A stretch of DNA of 64,000 nucleotides from Oceanimonas aquatica (GCF_030732065.1 NZ_JAVBHX010000002.1:307904-371903), one strand, 5' to 3'. Counted from the stretch's first letter, positions 39,501 to 48,836 are shown. The notes: generated by a model from the sequence alone, not told the origin. Numbers and translations are program-made.

Positions 39501-40136
39501 TTACAACTCCCCGGAGGGGTCGCCTTCCAGCTCGGCGATGCGAGCCTTGAGCCGGGCCACTTCCGCTTCCAGCTCGGCAATTCGGGCCTGGGCATCTTCT
39601 TTGGGGGTGACCGGAGCCACCGGCTCGATTACCGGTGCGTCACCAAACAGATGAGCATAACGCGACTCCCGCTTGCCGGGCTGGCGTTCCAGCTTCACCA
39701 CAAAGGGACCTTTTTCCATCAGGCTGTGCAGGCAGGCATCCACCTCGCTGACATCGCCAAAGGAATGCAGCCGGGCACAGCGGCTGCGCAGCTCGCCCGG
39801 AGTTTGCGGGCCCCGCAACAGCAGTTCGCACACAATGGCCAGCTCGCCGGGGCTGAACTGCAGCTCGCCAAACTCGGTGTTGCAAAAACGGTGCTGATAC
39901 TTGGGGGCCCGGGCGTTGAAGCCGGCCACATTGTTGACCAGCCGCCGGGCCCCAAGAGTATTGAGCACCGACTGCACCTCACCTTCAGTCAGGCCCAGAA
40001 CCGGATCCCGGTTGCTTTTCTGATTGCAGGCATTCAGCAGTGAATTGAGGGTGAGCGGATACACATCGGGGGTGGACACCTGCTTTTCAATCAGGCAGCC
40101 AATCACGCGTTGTTCGAGGGCAGACAGTTTTTCCAT
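39501..40136 (-). CDS. yceH: YceH family (UPF0502) protein
   Basis: The 211-residue protein of two winged-helix domains (LSALEQRVIGCLIEKQ, NQKSNRDPV, LLLRGPQTPGELRSR) ends in a coiled coil (ARIAELEAEVARLKARIAELE). The ATG at 40136 is preferred over one two codons earlier because AAGGAG is 8 nt from it. Function unknown in the family. It converges with the Sco gene, the stops being 3 nt apart. Confidence 0.94.
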   Translation of the reverse strand: MEKLSALEQRVIGCLIEKQVSTPDVYPLTLNSLLNACNQKSNRDPVLGLTEGEVQSVLNTLGARRLVNNVAGFNARAPKYQHRFCNTEFGELQFSPGELAIVCELLLRGPQTPGELRSRCARLHSFGDVSEVDACLHSLMEKGPFVVKLERQPGKRESRYAHLFGDAPVIEPVAPVTPKEDAQARIAELEAEVARLKARIAELEGDPSGEL

Positions 40137-40337
40137 AATCATGCTCCTTGTGTTTGTCTAAAGACTACCGGACCGCCCTCAAAACACCAGCATTTTCCGT
40201 TGCTTATACTCACCCACTTGATGATGCCGCGACCAGACTGAAAACAGTGCCAATCAAGCCATTGCGTGCGCCGGCGCCCTTTTTATTTGTAACAAAACCG
40301 GCATACTTGACAGTATTGTTACAAGAAGGAGATTTTC

Positions 40338-40889
40338 ATGCTGATGCAACCCGAAAAAGCCGCCCTGATGGTGATCGATATTCAGGAAAAACTGGTGCCC
40401 GCCATCGATCAGGGTGATCGCCTGGTGGCCCGTGCCGGCTGGCTGATCGGCGCCTGCCAGCTGCTGGGTACCCCCACCCTGTTCACCGAGCAATACCCTC
40501 GCGGCCTGGGCCATACCCTGCCCGCGCTCACCAGCCTGGTGGAGCGTCCCGAGGTCGTGAAAAAGGTGCATTTTTCCGCCGTGGCCGGCGGCTGTGTGCC
40601 CAAGCACTGGCAGGAACGCAGCCAGATCATCGTGTGTGGAATGGAAACCCATGTATGCGTGCTGCAAACCGTGCTGGAGCTGTTACAGAGCGGCAAGGAA
40701 GTGTTTGTGGTGGCCGATGCCGTGGGCAGCCGCACTGAGGAAAACCGCCAGCTGGGGCTGGAGCGCATGCGCGCTGCCGGTGCGCAGATTGTAAGCCGGG
40801 AAATGGTGGTGTTTGAGCTGATGCAACAGGCCGGCACCGACACCTTCAAGACCATCAGCAAGCAGTTTTTGGTGGGGAAGCAGCCTTAA
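40338..40889 (+). CDS. Isochorismatase-family cysteine hydrolase
   Basis: The 183-residue protein has the catalytic triad Asp14 (VIDIQEKLV), Lys76 (VKKVHFSA) and Cys107 (GMETHVCVLQT). AAGGAG is 6-7 nt before the start. It resembles the YcaC-like group of short hydrolases whose substrate is unknown. Confidence 0.9.
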   Translation: MLMQPEKAALMVIDIQEKLVPAIDQGDRLVARAGWLIGACQLLGTPTLFTEQYPRGLGHTLPALTSLVERPEVVKKVHFSAVAGGCVPKHWQERSQIIVCGMETHVCVLQTVLELLQSGKEVFVVADAVGSRTEENRQLGLERMRAAGAQIVSREMVVFELMQQAGTDTFKTISKQFLVGKQP

Positions 40890-40890
40890 T

Positions 40891-40951
40891 GGAGCGCGGG
40901 TCTTGTCCCTGAATAGGGGCTGCCAGCCCGCATATTGGCGCGAAGCGGCAA
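40891..40951 (+). repeat. 61-bp dispersed repeat, copy 1
   Basis: It begins GGAGCGCGGGTCTTGTCCCT, two bases after the hydrolase stop, and ends GCGCGAAGCGGCAA. It matches 43738-43798 (inverted) at all but about two positions and is partly matched at 48837-48873 and 62329-62365. Confidence 0.85.
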
Positions 40952-40965
40952 CCCCGACCTTGTTG

Positions 40966-41048
40966 GTCACCCCCGCGAAGGCGGGGGACCATGTGCGGGC
41001 ATCACCTTTGTCGCCCGGTTTATGGATTCCCGTCTTCACGGGAATGAC
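40966..41048. repeat. REP-like palindrome pair
   Basis: Palindromes at 40966-40991 (CCCCCGCGAAGGCGGGGG core) and 41023-41048 (opposite orientation) lie between convergent genes, directly after the 61-bp repeat. Confidence 0.75.
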
Positions 41049-41080
41049 TAAAAAAACGGCCTAACCCCTAATCCCTGCAT

Positions 41081-42502
41081 TTACTTCTTGTCCCAGATCC
41101 CTTCTTCCAGCTGGCTGTGCAGCTCGGGATACTTGCTGGCGTCAAAGGTGGGCACCCGGCCCAGCTTGCGCTGGTCGTTGTAATCCTTCGCCAGTTTCAC
41201 CACTACGCCCGACAGCAGCAATATGGCCACCAGGTTAATGAGTGCCATCATGCCCATGGAAGTGTCGGCCATCGCCCAGATGGTGGGCAGCTCGCCAATG
41301 GAGCCAAACATGACCATGCCCAGCACAAACAGCCGGAACACCAGCAGGCCGGCCGGGTGGTTATGCTCCAGAAACACCAGGTTGTTTTCGGCGTAGGCGT
41401 AGTTGGCCACGATACTGGTAAAGGCAAAGAACAGAATGGCAATGGCGATAAAGATATTGCCCCAGTCCCCCACCTCATGAGACAGCGCCTTCTGGGTCAG
41501 CTCAATGCCGGTGATGCCGGAGCCGGGGTCAAACTGGCCGGACAGCAGAATAATGGAGGCGGTGCAGGTACAAATAACCAGGGTGTCGGCAAACACCCCC
41601 AGCATCTGCACATAACCCTGGGATGCCGGGTGCGGCGGATAAGGCGTGGCCGACGCGGCGGCGTTGGGCGCCGAGCCCATGCCCGCTTCGTTCGAGAACA
41701 GGCCGCGCTTGATGCCGTTCATCAGCGCCTGGGAAATGGCGTAGCCCATGGCGCCGCCACCGGCCTGCTCCAGACCAAAGGCCGACTTCACAATCAGCGC
41801 CAGCACGCCGGGCAGCTCGGTGAGGTTCATGGCCACCACCACCAGCGCAATCAACAGGTAGGCCAGCGCCATCAGCGGCACCACCAGCTCGGCAAAACGG
41901 GCGATGGTGCGCAGGCCGCCAAAAATGATCAGCCCCGCCAGCACCACCAGCACCAGGCCGGTGGCCCACTCGGGCACGCTGAACGCCACCTGCATGGCGG
42001 CACTGATGGAGTTGGCTTGCACCGCATTAAACACCAGGCCAAAGGCGATGATCAGGAACACCGCGAACAGCATTCCCATCCAGCGCATGCCCAGGCCCCG
42101 CTCCATGTAGTAGGCCGGCCCACCCCGGTAGTTGCCGTCGTCGTCCTTGACCTTGTACAGCTGGGCCAGAGCACTCTCGGCAAAGGCGGTGGCCATGCCG
42201 ATCAGCGCAATCAGCCACATCCAGAAAATGGCGCCGGGGCCGCCCAGATAAAGGGCCACCGCCACCCCCGCCAGGTTGCCGGTGCCCACCCGGGCCGCCA
42301 GGCTGGTACACAGTGCCTGAAACGAGGAAATGCCCGCCGCGTCGGACTGACGGCTGTGCTTCAGCACCGAAAACATGTGCCCGAAATGGCGAAACTGAAT
42401 AAGCCCCAGCCGCACGGTAAAGAAAATGCCAACCCCCAGCAACAGGTAGATCAGCACGGATCCCCACAGCAGGTTGTTGATGAAGGAGATAAAGGAGTCC
42501 AT
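41081..42502 (-). CDS. Sodium:alanine/glycine symporter (AGCS family)
   Basis: The 473-residue inner-membrane protein has about 11 helices and AGCS motifs (GPGAIFWMWLIALIGMATAFAE and GLFSNEAGMGSAPNAAASA). The ATG at 42502 follows AGAGGT; a GTG two codons earlier is the alternative. It imports small neutral amino acids with Na+. Transcribed divergently from tal. Confidence 0.93.
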   Translation of the reverse strand: MDSFISFINNLLWGSVLIYLLLGVGIFFTVRLGLIQFRHFGHMFSVLKHSRQSDAAGISSFQALCTSLAARVGTGNLAGVAVALYLGGPGAIFWMWLIALIGMATAFAESALAQLYKVKDDDGNYRGGPAYYMERGLGMRWMGMLFAVFLIIAFGLVFNAVQANSISAAMQVAFSVPEWATGLVLVVLAGLIIFGGLRTIARFAELVVPLMALAYLLIALVVVAMNLTELPGVLALIVKSAFGLEQAGGGAMGYAISQALMNGIKRGLFSNEAGMGSAPNAAASATPYPPHPASQGYVQMLGVFADTLVICTCTASIILLSGQFDPGSGITGIELTQKALSHEVGDWGNIFIAIAILFFAFTSIVANYAYAENNLVFLEHNHPAGLLVFRLFVLGMVMFGSIGELPTIWAMADTSMGMMALINLVAILLLSGVVVKLAKDYNDQRKLGRVPTFDASKYPELHSQLEEGIWDKK

Positions 42503-42724
42503 GAGCACCTCTGCGTTAAATCAAAATTCATGGCCGCCATTTGCATGCGTTCCACGCGAAGCGGCGGACTTTATCACAGCCGCCCGCTCAATCCCCGTGA
42601 GCCGGATCACAGCGGACGGCATCTTCCCTGCCCTGCCAAACAGCACCGATTGGCCACGGCAAATGACTTTCATACCCGTTAAAACTAGAATATAGCGCTA
42701 AACATCACCCTGAAGGACCCGTTC

Positions 42725-43678
42725 ATGGCCAACAAACTCGCTCAACTGCGCAAGCTCACCACCGTCGTGGCCGATACCGGCGACATTGACGCCATTCGCA
42801 AGTATCAGCCCGAAGATGCCACCACCAACCCGTCTCTTATTCTGAAAGCGGCGCAGATCCCCGAATACCGTCCGCTGCTGGAAGACGCCGTGGCCTGGGC
42901 CAAGGCCCAGAGCCAGGATGCCGAACAGCAGTTGATCGATGCGTCCGACAAGCTGGCGGTCAACATTGGCTGTGAAATCCTCAAGATTATTCCCGGTCGC
43001 ATCTCCACCGAGGTGGACGCCCGGCTGTCGTTCGACACCGAGGCCAGCATCGCCAAGGCCCGTCGCCTGATTGCCCTGTACGCCGAGGCCGGCATCGGCA
43101 AGGAGCGCATTCTGATCAAGCTGGCCTCCACCTGGGAAGGCATTCGCGCTGCCGAAGTGCTGGAGCAGGAAGGCATCAACTGCAACCTGACCCTGCTGTT
43201 CAGCTTTGCCCAGGCCCGCGCCTGTGCCGAAGCCGGTGCTTATCTCATCTCTCCCTTCGTGGGCCGGATCCTCGACTGGTACAAGAACAACACCGACAAG
43301 AAGGACTATGCCCCGGCGGAAGATCCGGGCGTGCTGTCGGTGACCCGTATCTACGACTACTACAAGGCCCACGGCTATCACACCGTAGTGATGGGCGCGA
43401 GCTTCCGCAATACCGGTGAAATTCTCGAGCTGGCCGGTTGCGATCGCCTGACCATTGGCCCGGGCCTGCTGGAAGAGCTGAGCCAGGCCGACGGTGAGGT
43501 AGTGCAAAAGCTGCAGGACAAGGGCGTCACCGAAACCCGCCCCGCCCCCATGACCGAAGCCGAGTTCCGCTGGGAGCAAAACCAGGACGCCATGGCCACC
43601 GAGAAACTGGCCGAAGGCATTCGCAATTTCGCCATCGATCAGGGCAAGCTGGAAGACATGCTGAAAGCCATGATCTAA
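42725..43678 (+). CDS. tal: Transaldolase
   Basis: This enzyme of the pentose phosphate pathway has 317 residues, as in E. coli TalB. The Schiff-base lysine is K132 (ILIKLAST), and [12 protein letters not shown] and [13 protein letters not shown] are typical. AAGGA precedes the start and a TAGAAT -10-like hexamer lies about 34 nt upstream. Confidence 0.96.
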   Translation: MANKLAQLRKLTTVVADTGDIDAIRKYQPEDATTNPSLILKAAQIPEYRPLLEDAVAWAKAQSQDAEQQLIDASDKLAVNIGCEILKIIPGRISTEVDARLSFDTEASIAKARRLIALYAEAGIGKERILIKLASTWEGIRAAEVLEQEGINCNLTLLFSFAQARACAEAGAYLISPFVGRILDWYKNNTDKKDYAPAEDPGVLSVTRIYDYYKAHGYHTVVMGASFRNTGEILELAGCDRLTIGPGLLEELSQADGEVVQKLQDKGVTETRPAPMTEAEFRWEQNQDAMATEKLAEGIRNFAIDQGKLEDMLKAMI

Positions 43679-43707
43679 ACCGGAGCGCAGGCGGCCCCGC
43701 CTGCATT

Positions 43708-43730
43708 AGCGCCCGCAAGGGCGCTTTTGT
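43708..43730 (+). terminator. Terminator of tal
   Basis: A 7-bp stem (43708-43714 with 43719-43725) has a GCAA loop and the tail TTTGTT. Confidence 0.8.
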
Positions 43731-43737
43731 TAATGGG

Positions 43738-43798
43738 TTGCCGCTTCGCGGCAATTTGCGGGCTGGCAGCCCCTATTCAGGGACAAGACCCGCGCTCC
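43738..43798 (-). repeat. 61-bp dispersed repeat, copy 2 (inverted)
   Basis: Its reverse complement begins GGAGCGCGGGTCTTGTCCCT and matches copy 1 at 40891 almost base for base. It lies directly behind the tal terminator. Confidence 0.85.
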
Positions 43799-43959
43799 AA
43801 AAAATCTACTTCCTATTCTCTCCTCCCCTTTGTTTATTTGCTCAAACTCCCGCCATTTGCATTGCAACTTAATAAAACTGCAATAACAAAGTTCTATTTT
43901 ATAACCTGTTGTGATATACGAACTGCGACTGCAACTGATAGCCAACAGGAGGGAGCCCC

Positions 43960-44148
43960 ATGGAGAGGTCACGCTTCGATCAGGAATTTGTGGTTGAAAA
44001 GCCGACCCGCACTCCGCGCGAGCCGGCTAAAAAACGTAAATGGCGGGAGATAGAAGCCCTTAAGGATAAAAAACGTTTACGGGAAGAGCTTCAGCAACTC
44101 GATTGTACTTTCGAGCTCGATGAACTTATCGAAGAGCTGGAGCTGTAA
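43960..44148 (+). CDS. DUF3545 family protein, paralogue 1
   Basis: The 62-residue, charged, soluble protein has the family core KRKWREIEALKDKKRLREEL followed by an acidic LDELIEELEL end. AGGAGGG precedes the start. Function unknown. A paralogue lies 163 bp downstream. Confidence 0.85.
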   Translation: MERSRFDQEFVVEKPTRTPREPAKKRKWREIEALKDKKRLREELQQLDCTFELDELIEELEL

Positions 44149-44165
44149 GAGCACAGCAATAATTC

Positions 44166-44189
44166 AGGCGCCCTGGTGGCGCCTTTTTT
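44166..44189 (+). terminator. Terminator of the first DUF3545 gene
   Basis: A 7-bp stem AGGCGCC / GGCGCCT with a CTGGT loop is followed by TTTTT. Confidence 0.88.
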
Positions 44190-44311
44190 ATTGTGTTTTT
44201 ACATCATTAAAGTCGCGCTCCTGTCCGTCCGTTTATCCATACCACTTTCATGGGTGATATGGCCCTGAGCAAGTATTCGGGCTATTTGAAACTAACAATG
44301 AACAGGAGGCG

Positions 44312-44500
44312 ATGATGCAAAAATTGATTTTCAGCCAGGACGCAGGGTTTGACGGATATTCGCGCCGGGCGCCGGTCGAGAAAAGCAAAAACCGCAAGTG
44401 GCGGGAAATTGAAGCCATCATGGACAAGCGGCGCCTGAAGCAGGAGCTGCAGCAACTGGACTGCGCCTTTGAAGGTAACCTGGACGAGTTTGAACTGTAA
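44312..44500 (+). CDS. DUF3545 family protein, paralogue 2
   Basis: The 62-residue protein shares NRKWREIEAIMDKRRLKQEL and QQLDCAFE with the upstream paralogue but has a different N-terminus (MMQKLIFSQDAGF). AACAGGAGG precedes the start. Function unknown. Confidence 0.83.
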   Translation: MMQKLIFSQDAGFDGYSRRAPVEKSKNRKWREIEAIMDKRRLKQELQQLDCAFEGNLDEFEL

Positions 44501-44517
44501 GCCCTGAGGTTATGCTC

Positions 44518-44549
44518 GCTGCAAGCGGACAATACTCTCCGCTTGCAGC
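44518..44549. terminator. Hairpin between DUF3545 paralogue 2 and ung
   Basis: A 12-bp perfect stem (44518-44529 with 44538-44549) lies between convergent genes; no T tail is seen. Confidence 0.5.
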
Positions 44550-44565
44550 CCTGTTACAACGGGAC

Positions 44566-45240
44566 TTATACCTCCAGCGGCAACTGCCATTCAATGGGGG
44601 TTTTACCCTGAGCGGTCAGCAACTGGTTGGCCTGGGAAAAATGCCGGCAACCAAAAAAACCCCGGTGCGCGGATAACGGGCTGGGATGAGGCGCACTCAG
44701 CACATGATGGCGCTGACGGTCGATATGGCGGCCTTTTTTCTGGGCATGGCTGCCCCACAATAAAAACACCACGCCGTTGCAGTGATCGTTTACCGCCTGG
44801 ATCAGGCTGTCGGTAAATGTTTCCCAGCCCAGTTTGGCATGGGAATGGGCCTTGCCTTTTTCAACCGTGAGCACGGTATTGAGCATTAATACTCCCTGGC
44901 GGGCCCATGATTCCAGAAAACCGTGTGTCGGTATTGCAAAGCCGGGAATATCACTTTCCAGCTCCTTGTACATATTACGCAGCGACGGCGGCACCTTGAC
45001 GCCCGGGCGCACGGAAAAGCACAGGCCATGGGCCTGGCCAGGGCCGTGATAAGGATCCTGCCCCAGCATCACCACTTTTACCTTTTCAAGCTCGGTCAGT
45101 TTCAGGGCATTAAACACGTCTTCTTCCGGCGGGTAAATTTCTTTGCCGGCCTCACGGGCCTGAGTGACCGCCGCCATGGCCTGCTGAAAATAGGGCTGTT
45201 GTTTTTCCGGCCCGATGGCCTCGCTCCAGGTTGTACTCAT
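44566..45240 (-). CDS. ung: Uracil-DNA glycosylase
   Basis: It excises uracil from DNA. The 224-residue protein shows the water-activating [13 protein letters not shown] (Asp62), [12 protein letters not shown] and the [14 protein letters not shown] leucine loop. Close to E. coli Ung (229). Confidence 0.97.
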   Translation of the reverse strand: MSTTWSEAIGPEKQQPYFQQAMAAVTQAREAGKEIYPPEEDVFNALKLTELEKVKVVMLGQDPYHGPGQAHGLCFSVRPGVKVPPSLRNMYKELESDIPGFAIPTHGFLESWARQGVLMLNTVLTVEKGKAHSHAKLGWETFTDSLIQAVNDHCNGVVFLLWGSHAQKKGRHIDRQRHHVLSAPHPSPLSAHRGFFGCRHFSQANQLLTAQGKTPIEWQLPLEV

Positions 45241-45329
45241 TACATATATCCAGATAACGATAATTTACTAAAAAGTCCGGTCATGCCGGGCCACGACCCG
45301 GCATCCTGTTACAGACACTGTCGTTAACA

Positions 45330-45354
45330 GATTCCGGCTCAAGGCCGGAATGAC
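45330..45354. repeat. REP-like palindrome overlapping the tesB stop
   Basis: A GATTCCGGC / GCCGGAATGAC type palindrome forms the last codons and stop of tesB. Confidence 0.7.
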
Positions 45355-46232
45355 TGATTCTCGCCCGCCAGGGCATCGCGCGGGCGGATCAGCCCCTCCT
45401 GTACCGCCGTTGCCACCAGCCGGCCATCCCGGCTGTACAGCTGGCCCTGTACCAGACCGCGTCCGGCAATGGCGCGCGGGCTTTCCATTACGTACAGCAC
45501 CCAGTCGTCAAACCGGAAATCATCGTGGTACCACATGGAATGGTCAATGGTGGCTACCTGCAATTGCCGCTCCCAGAAGGAATGGCCGTGGGGCATCAGC
45601 GCCGTGGGCAAAAAGTTGAAATCGGAGGCATAGGCCAGCAGGTATTTATGAATGCGCAGATCGTCGGGCAGGGTGCCGTTGGCCCTGAGCCAGACACAGC
45701 GCCGCGGCTCGGCCTTTTCCGGCTTCATGGGATCCACGTAGTTCACCTGGCGCATATCGATGGGGTTTTCCGCCAGCAGCTTTTTACGCAGCCTGGGCGG
45801 TACCTGCTCGGCCAGGGCCGCCAGCCGTTCGCTTTCCGGCGTCAGCCCGTCGGGGCCGGGTACGTCCGGCATTAATGCCTGATGTTCAAAGCCCGCCACC
45901 GGCTGCTGAAACGAGGCCGTCATGTAAAAAATGGGCTTGCCATACTGCAGCGCCTGCACCCGGCGGGTGGAGATTGTTTTGCCGTCGCGAATGTTTTCCA
46001 CATCGTAAATGATGGGCTTGTTCACATCCCCGGGGCGCAGAAAATAGGAGTGAAAGGAATGCACCGGCCGCTCCGGTGCCAGGGTATATTTGGCTGCCGC
46101 CAGCGCCTGGCCCATGACCTGGCCGCCAAACACGGCGCCAAATCCCAGATCCATGCTTTGCCCCCGGTAGAGGCCATCGTCCAGCGGCTCCAGCGCCAGC
46201 AGGTTCAACAAATCGTCCAGTGCTCGGCTCAT
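45339..46232 (-). CDS. tesB: Acyl-CoA thioesterase II
   Basis: The 297-residue double hot-dog protein shows YRGQSMDLGFGAVFGGQVMGQALAAA, HSFHSYFLRPGD, and ATIDHSMWYHDDFRFDDW with the catalytic Asp. The true family C-terminus is near GLIRPRD; the final codons (NQSFRP and stop) lie inside a REP-like palindrome at 45330-45354, so the end of the gene has been replaced or fused by the repeat. Confidence 0.94.
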   Translation of the reverse strand: MSRALDDLLNLLALEPLDDGLYRGQSMDLGFGAVFGGQVMGQALAAAKYTLAPERPVHSFHSYFLRPGDVNKPIIYDVENIRDGKTISTRRVQALQYGKPIFYMTASFQQPVAGFEHQALMPDVPGPDGLTPESERLAALAEQVPPRLRKKLLAENPIDMRQVNYVDPMKPEKAEPRRCVWLRANGTLPDDLRIHKYLLAYASDFNFLPTALMPHGHSFWERQLQVATIDHSMWYHDDFRFDDWVLYVMESPRAIAGRGLVQGQLYSRDGRLVATAVQEGLIRPRDALAGENQSFRP

Positions 46233-46258
46233 GGTGTTATCCGTTTGAATATAACCTC

Positions 46259-46283
46259 GTCACTCCGGCGAACGCCGGAGTCT
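46259..46283. repeat. REP-like palindrome upstream of tesB
   Basis: The ACTCCGGCGAACGCCGGAGT palindrome carries the family GTC end and sits 27 nt upstream of the tesB start, probably within its 5-prime leader. Confidence 0.65.
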
Positions 46284-46350
46284 GCTCTGCAGATAGCGCA
46301 AATGTTGGAATTCGCTTCGCTCATTCGCAACCGACAAAAATCTTACCATT

Positions 46351-46372
46351 AAAAAAGGGGCTTTCGCCCCTT
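46351..46372 (-). terminator. Terminator of serA
   Basis: The stem AAGGGGC / GCCCCTT with a 4-nt loop is followed on the minus strand by a T run. It lies about 130 nt after the serA stop. Confidence 0.85.
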
Positions 46373-46421
46373 ATTGAACTTTTAACGTCTTCGCACAGTG
46401 ATGATTCACCCTCGTCTGCAC

Positions 46422-46496
46422 TGGACTCCCGCCTTCGCGGGAGTGACAAAAGAAAGTGCGGGAGTGACAAAAGAAAGCGCGGGAGTGACGAACGGC
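46422..46496. repeat. REP-like element with a 21-bp tandem array
   Basis: A REP palindrome (about 46422-46447) overlaps three direct 21-bp units (46436-46456, 46457-46477 and partial 46478-46496) of the form GCGGGAGTGACAAAAGAAAG, i.e. the right half of the REP plus a short tail, repeated just before the serA stop at 46500. Confidence 0.8.
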
Positions 46497-46499
46497 AAC

Positions 46500-47729
46500 T
46501 CAGTGCAGAATACGGGCACGAATGGTGCCGCTGATGGCCTTGAGTTTCTCCAGGGCCTGCTCGCTCTGGGCGGTTTCCACGTCGATCACCACGTAACCGA
46601 TCTTGGGTGAGGTTTGCAGGTACTGGGCCGCGATGTTGATGTCGTCACCGGCAAAGGCCTGAGCAATCTGGCTGAGAATGCCCGGCTTGTTGTGGTGAAT
46701 GTGCAGCAAACGGCTGGTACCGGCGTGGCCCGGCAGGGACACCTCGGGGAAGTTGACCGCCGACAGGGTGGAGCCGTTGTCGGAATACTTGATGAGCTTG
46801 CCCGCCACTTCGTAACCGATGTTTTCCTGAGCTTCCTGGGTGGAACCACCAATGTGCGGCGTGAGGATAACATTGTCGAACTCGCGCAGCGGCGATACAA
46901 ACTCTTCGTCGTTAGACTTGGGCTCCACCGGGAAGACGTCGATGGCCGCGCCGGCCACGTGCTTGCTGGCCAGGGACGCCGCCAGGGCGTCGATGTCGAC
47001 CACGGTACCGCGGGAAGCGTTGATCAGAATGGCACCCGGCTTCATCATGGCCAGCTGCTCGGCACCAAACATGTTCTTGGTCTGGGCGGTTTCCGGCACG
47101 TGCAGGGAGACCACGTCGGCCATGTTGAGCAGCTCTTTCAGGCTGCCCACCTGAATGGCGTTACCCAGCGACAGCTTGTTTTCGATGTCGTAGTAATACA
47201 CCTGCATGCCGATGCCTTCGGCGATGATACCCAGCTGGGTTCCGATGTGGCCGTAGCCGATAATGCCCAGCTTCTTGCCACGAGCTTCAAAGGAATGGGT
47301 TGCGGTTTTCTGCCACTCGCCCCGGTGGGCCTTGGCGTTACGCTCTGGAATGCCGCGCAGCAGCAGCAGCAGTTCGCCCAGCACCAGCTCGGCCACGCTG
47401 CGGGTGTTGGAAAAGGGCGCGTTGAACACCGGAATGCCACGGACTTCGGCGGCAGACAGGTTCACCTGGTTGGTGCCGATGCAGAAGCAGCCAATGGCTA
47501 CCAGCTTTTCGGCGGCGTCCAGCACGGACTCGGTCAGCTGGGTACGGGAGCGGAGACCCACGAAGTGAACGTCCTTGATCCGCTCTTTCAGCTCGTCTTC
47601 GGCCAGGGAGGTTTTCAGATAATCAATATTGCTGTAACCAGCGGCTTTGAAAGACTCAACCGTGCCAGGGTGTACGCCTTCCAGTAATAAAATTTTGATT
47701 TTTTCTTTTTCGAGGGAATAGTTGGCCAT
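46500..47729 (-). CDS. serA: D-3-phosphoglycerate dehydrogenase
   Basis: First step of serine synthesis. The 409-residue protein (E. coli 410) has the NAD motif GYGHIGTQLG, catalytic Arg/Glu/His in GLRSRT, VFPVEP and LTPHIGGST, and a C-terminal ACT domain (about 335-409) for serine feedback. The ATG at 47729 (MANYSLEKEKIK) with AAAGGA upstream is chosen; the frame is open 13 codons further. Confidence 0.96.
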   Translation of the reverse strand: MANYSLEKEKIKILLLEGVHPGTVESFKAAGYSNIDYLKTSLAEDELKERIKDVHFVGLRSRTQLTESVLDAAEKLVAIGCFCIGTNQVNLSAAEVRGIPVFNAPFSNTRSVAELVLGELLLLLRGIPERNAKAHRGEWQKTATHSFEARGKKLGIIGYGHIGTQLGIIAEGIGMQVYYYDIENKLSLGNAIQVGSLKELLNMADVVSLHVPETAQTKNMFGAEQLAMMKPGAILINASRGTVVDIDALAASLASKHVAGAAIDVFPVEPKSNDEEFVSPLREFDNVILTPHIGGSTQEAQENIGYEVAGKLIKYSDNGSTLSAVNFPEVSLPGHAGTSRLLHIHHNKPGILSQIAQAFAGDDINIAAQYLQTSPKIGYVVIDVETAQSEQALEKLKAISGTIRARILH

Positions 47730-47918
47730 TACCGGGTCCTTTATGACTACTGCTTGGGGGTTTTCCATAAAGTACCAAAAACATCGACTTTAGGGAATTT
47801 TTGCCTCCAAAGTCACGTTTTTTTAAGTTATAAATTTTTTTTTAATATATAAGACGAAAAAGGTGGAATGTAAGACGTTAGCTTCGCTCCTACGCAGAGC
47901 GCAGGAACAAGCAAACTT

Positions 47919-47945
47919 GTCATTCCGGCCTTAAGCCGGAATCTG
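47919..47945. repeat. REP-like palindrome between serA and the SIMPL gene
   Basis: A CATTCCGGCCTTAAGCCGGAAT palindrome variant. A degraded second copy (GCCCGGCATGACGGG) ends just before the SIMPL gene stop. The remainder of this 291-bp gap is an AT-rich run at 47815-47860 that may hold the serA promoter. Confidence 0.6.
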
Positions 47946-48020
47946 TTAACCACGGTGCTGCCTGTAACAAGATGCCGGATCGGGGCCCGGCATGACGGGA
48001 CTTTTAGCACCAACTAACGT

Positions 48021-48725
48021 TTACTTCAGGGTATACACCACGCGTACCCGGTCGGTGAATTCAATCTCGTTTTGCTGGTAGCTTTCCTGGGCGGCATCGG
48101 CGGCCATCATTCTGGTGGCGCCGAGCGGGCGCGGCTGCACCGGAGGCTGACCGGCATATTCAATGGCATACACCTCACCCAAGGCCTGCTCAAAACCGCT
48201 GGCCAGCTCACCGGCCAGCTCCCGGGCGTGGGCCATGGCGGCCTGGCGAGCCTGCTGCTGATAGCCCTCAGACTCGCGCACACCGTAACGAATGCGCTGC
48301 ACATTCTGCACCCCCTGGGCCAGCGCGGTGTCGAGCACCTGGCTCAGGTTATCAAGCTGATACAGACGAATGGTCACGGTACGCTCCGCCGAGTACCCCT
48401 TGAGTTCGCGCTTGCCGTTTTTCGAATAATCATAATTCGGCCGGGTCACCAGGTTGCCGCTGTCGATGTCGGCCTTTTTAACACCCAGGGCGCTCAGGCC
48501 GCTGAACAGCGCGGCCACGCGGGTGTCCACTTCCTCCTTGGCCTGACGACTGTCCTTTTTTACCGCCGTGACCGCAAGATCCAGCGTGGCCATGTCGGGG
48601 GCGACACTGATGCTGGCCTCCCCCTGAGTCATCAGGTGCGGTGCATCGGGAACGGCAATGGCGAACACCGCCGAGCTGAACAGCAGGGGCAGACTGAGCA
48701 GGGCTGACAGGGGCTTTTTATGCAT
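48021..48725 (-). CDS. SIMPL-domain (DUF541, YggE-like) periplasmic protein
   Basis: The 234-residue protein has a Sec signal (MHKKPLSALLSLPLLFSSAVFA) and a DUF541 domain: GEASISVAPDMATLDLAV, the long helix pair, and GYSAERTVTIRL. YggE in E. coli is linked to oxidative stress tolerance. The ATG at 48725 has GAGGA upstream; 13 more open codons upstream overlap nothing recognisable. Confidence 0.9.
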   Translation of the reverse strand: MHKKPLSALLSLPLLFSSAVFAIAVPDAPHLMTQGEASISVAPDMATLDLAVTAVKKDSRQAKEEVDTRVAALFSGLSALGVKKADIDSGNLVTRPNYDYSKNGKRELKGYSAERTVTIRLYQLDNLSQVLDTALAQGVQNVQRIRYGVRESEGYQQQARQAAMAHARELAGELASGFEQALGEVYAIEYAGQPPVQPRPLGATRMMAADAAQESYQQNEIEFTDRVRVVYTLK

Positions 48726-48775
48726 GGGGATCCTCTTTGTGGTGTCAGTACGAATGGCCGCCAAACGGCCAGAAG

Positions 48776-48801
48776 TGGATTCCCGCCTTCGCGGGAATGA
48801 C
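48776..48801. repeat. REP-like palindrome
   Basis: A TTCCCGCCTTCGCGGGAA palindrome with TGGA and TGAC ends lies between the SIMPL gene and the adhesin operon terminator. Confidence 0.7.
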
Positions 48802-48805
48802 CAGT

Positions 48806-48827
48806 AAAAAAAGCGCCCTGCGGGCGC
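48806..48827 (-). terminator. Terminator of the adhesin operon
   Basis: The stem GCGCCC / GGGCGC with a 3-nt loop is followed on the minus strand by T7. It lies about 70 nt behind the 163-residue gene and marks the end of the Lap operon. Confidence 0.85.
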
Positions 48828-48836
48828 CTGATGCAG

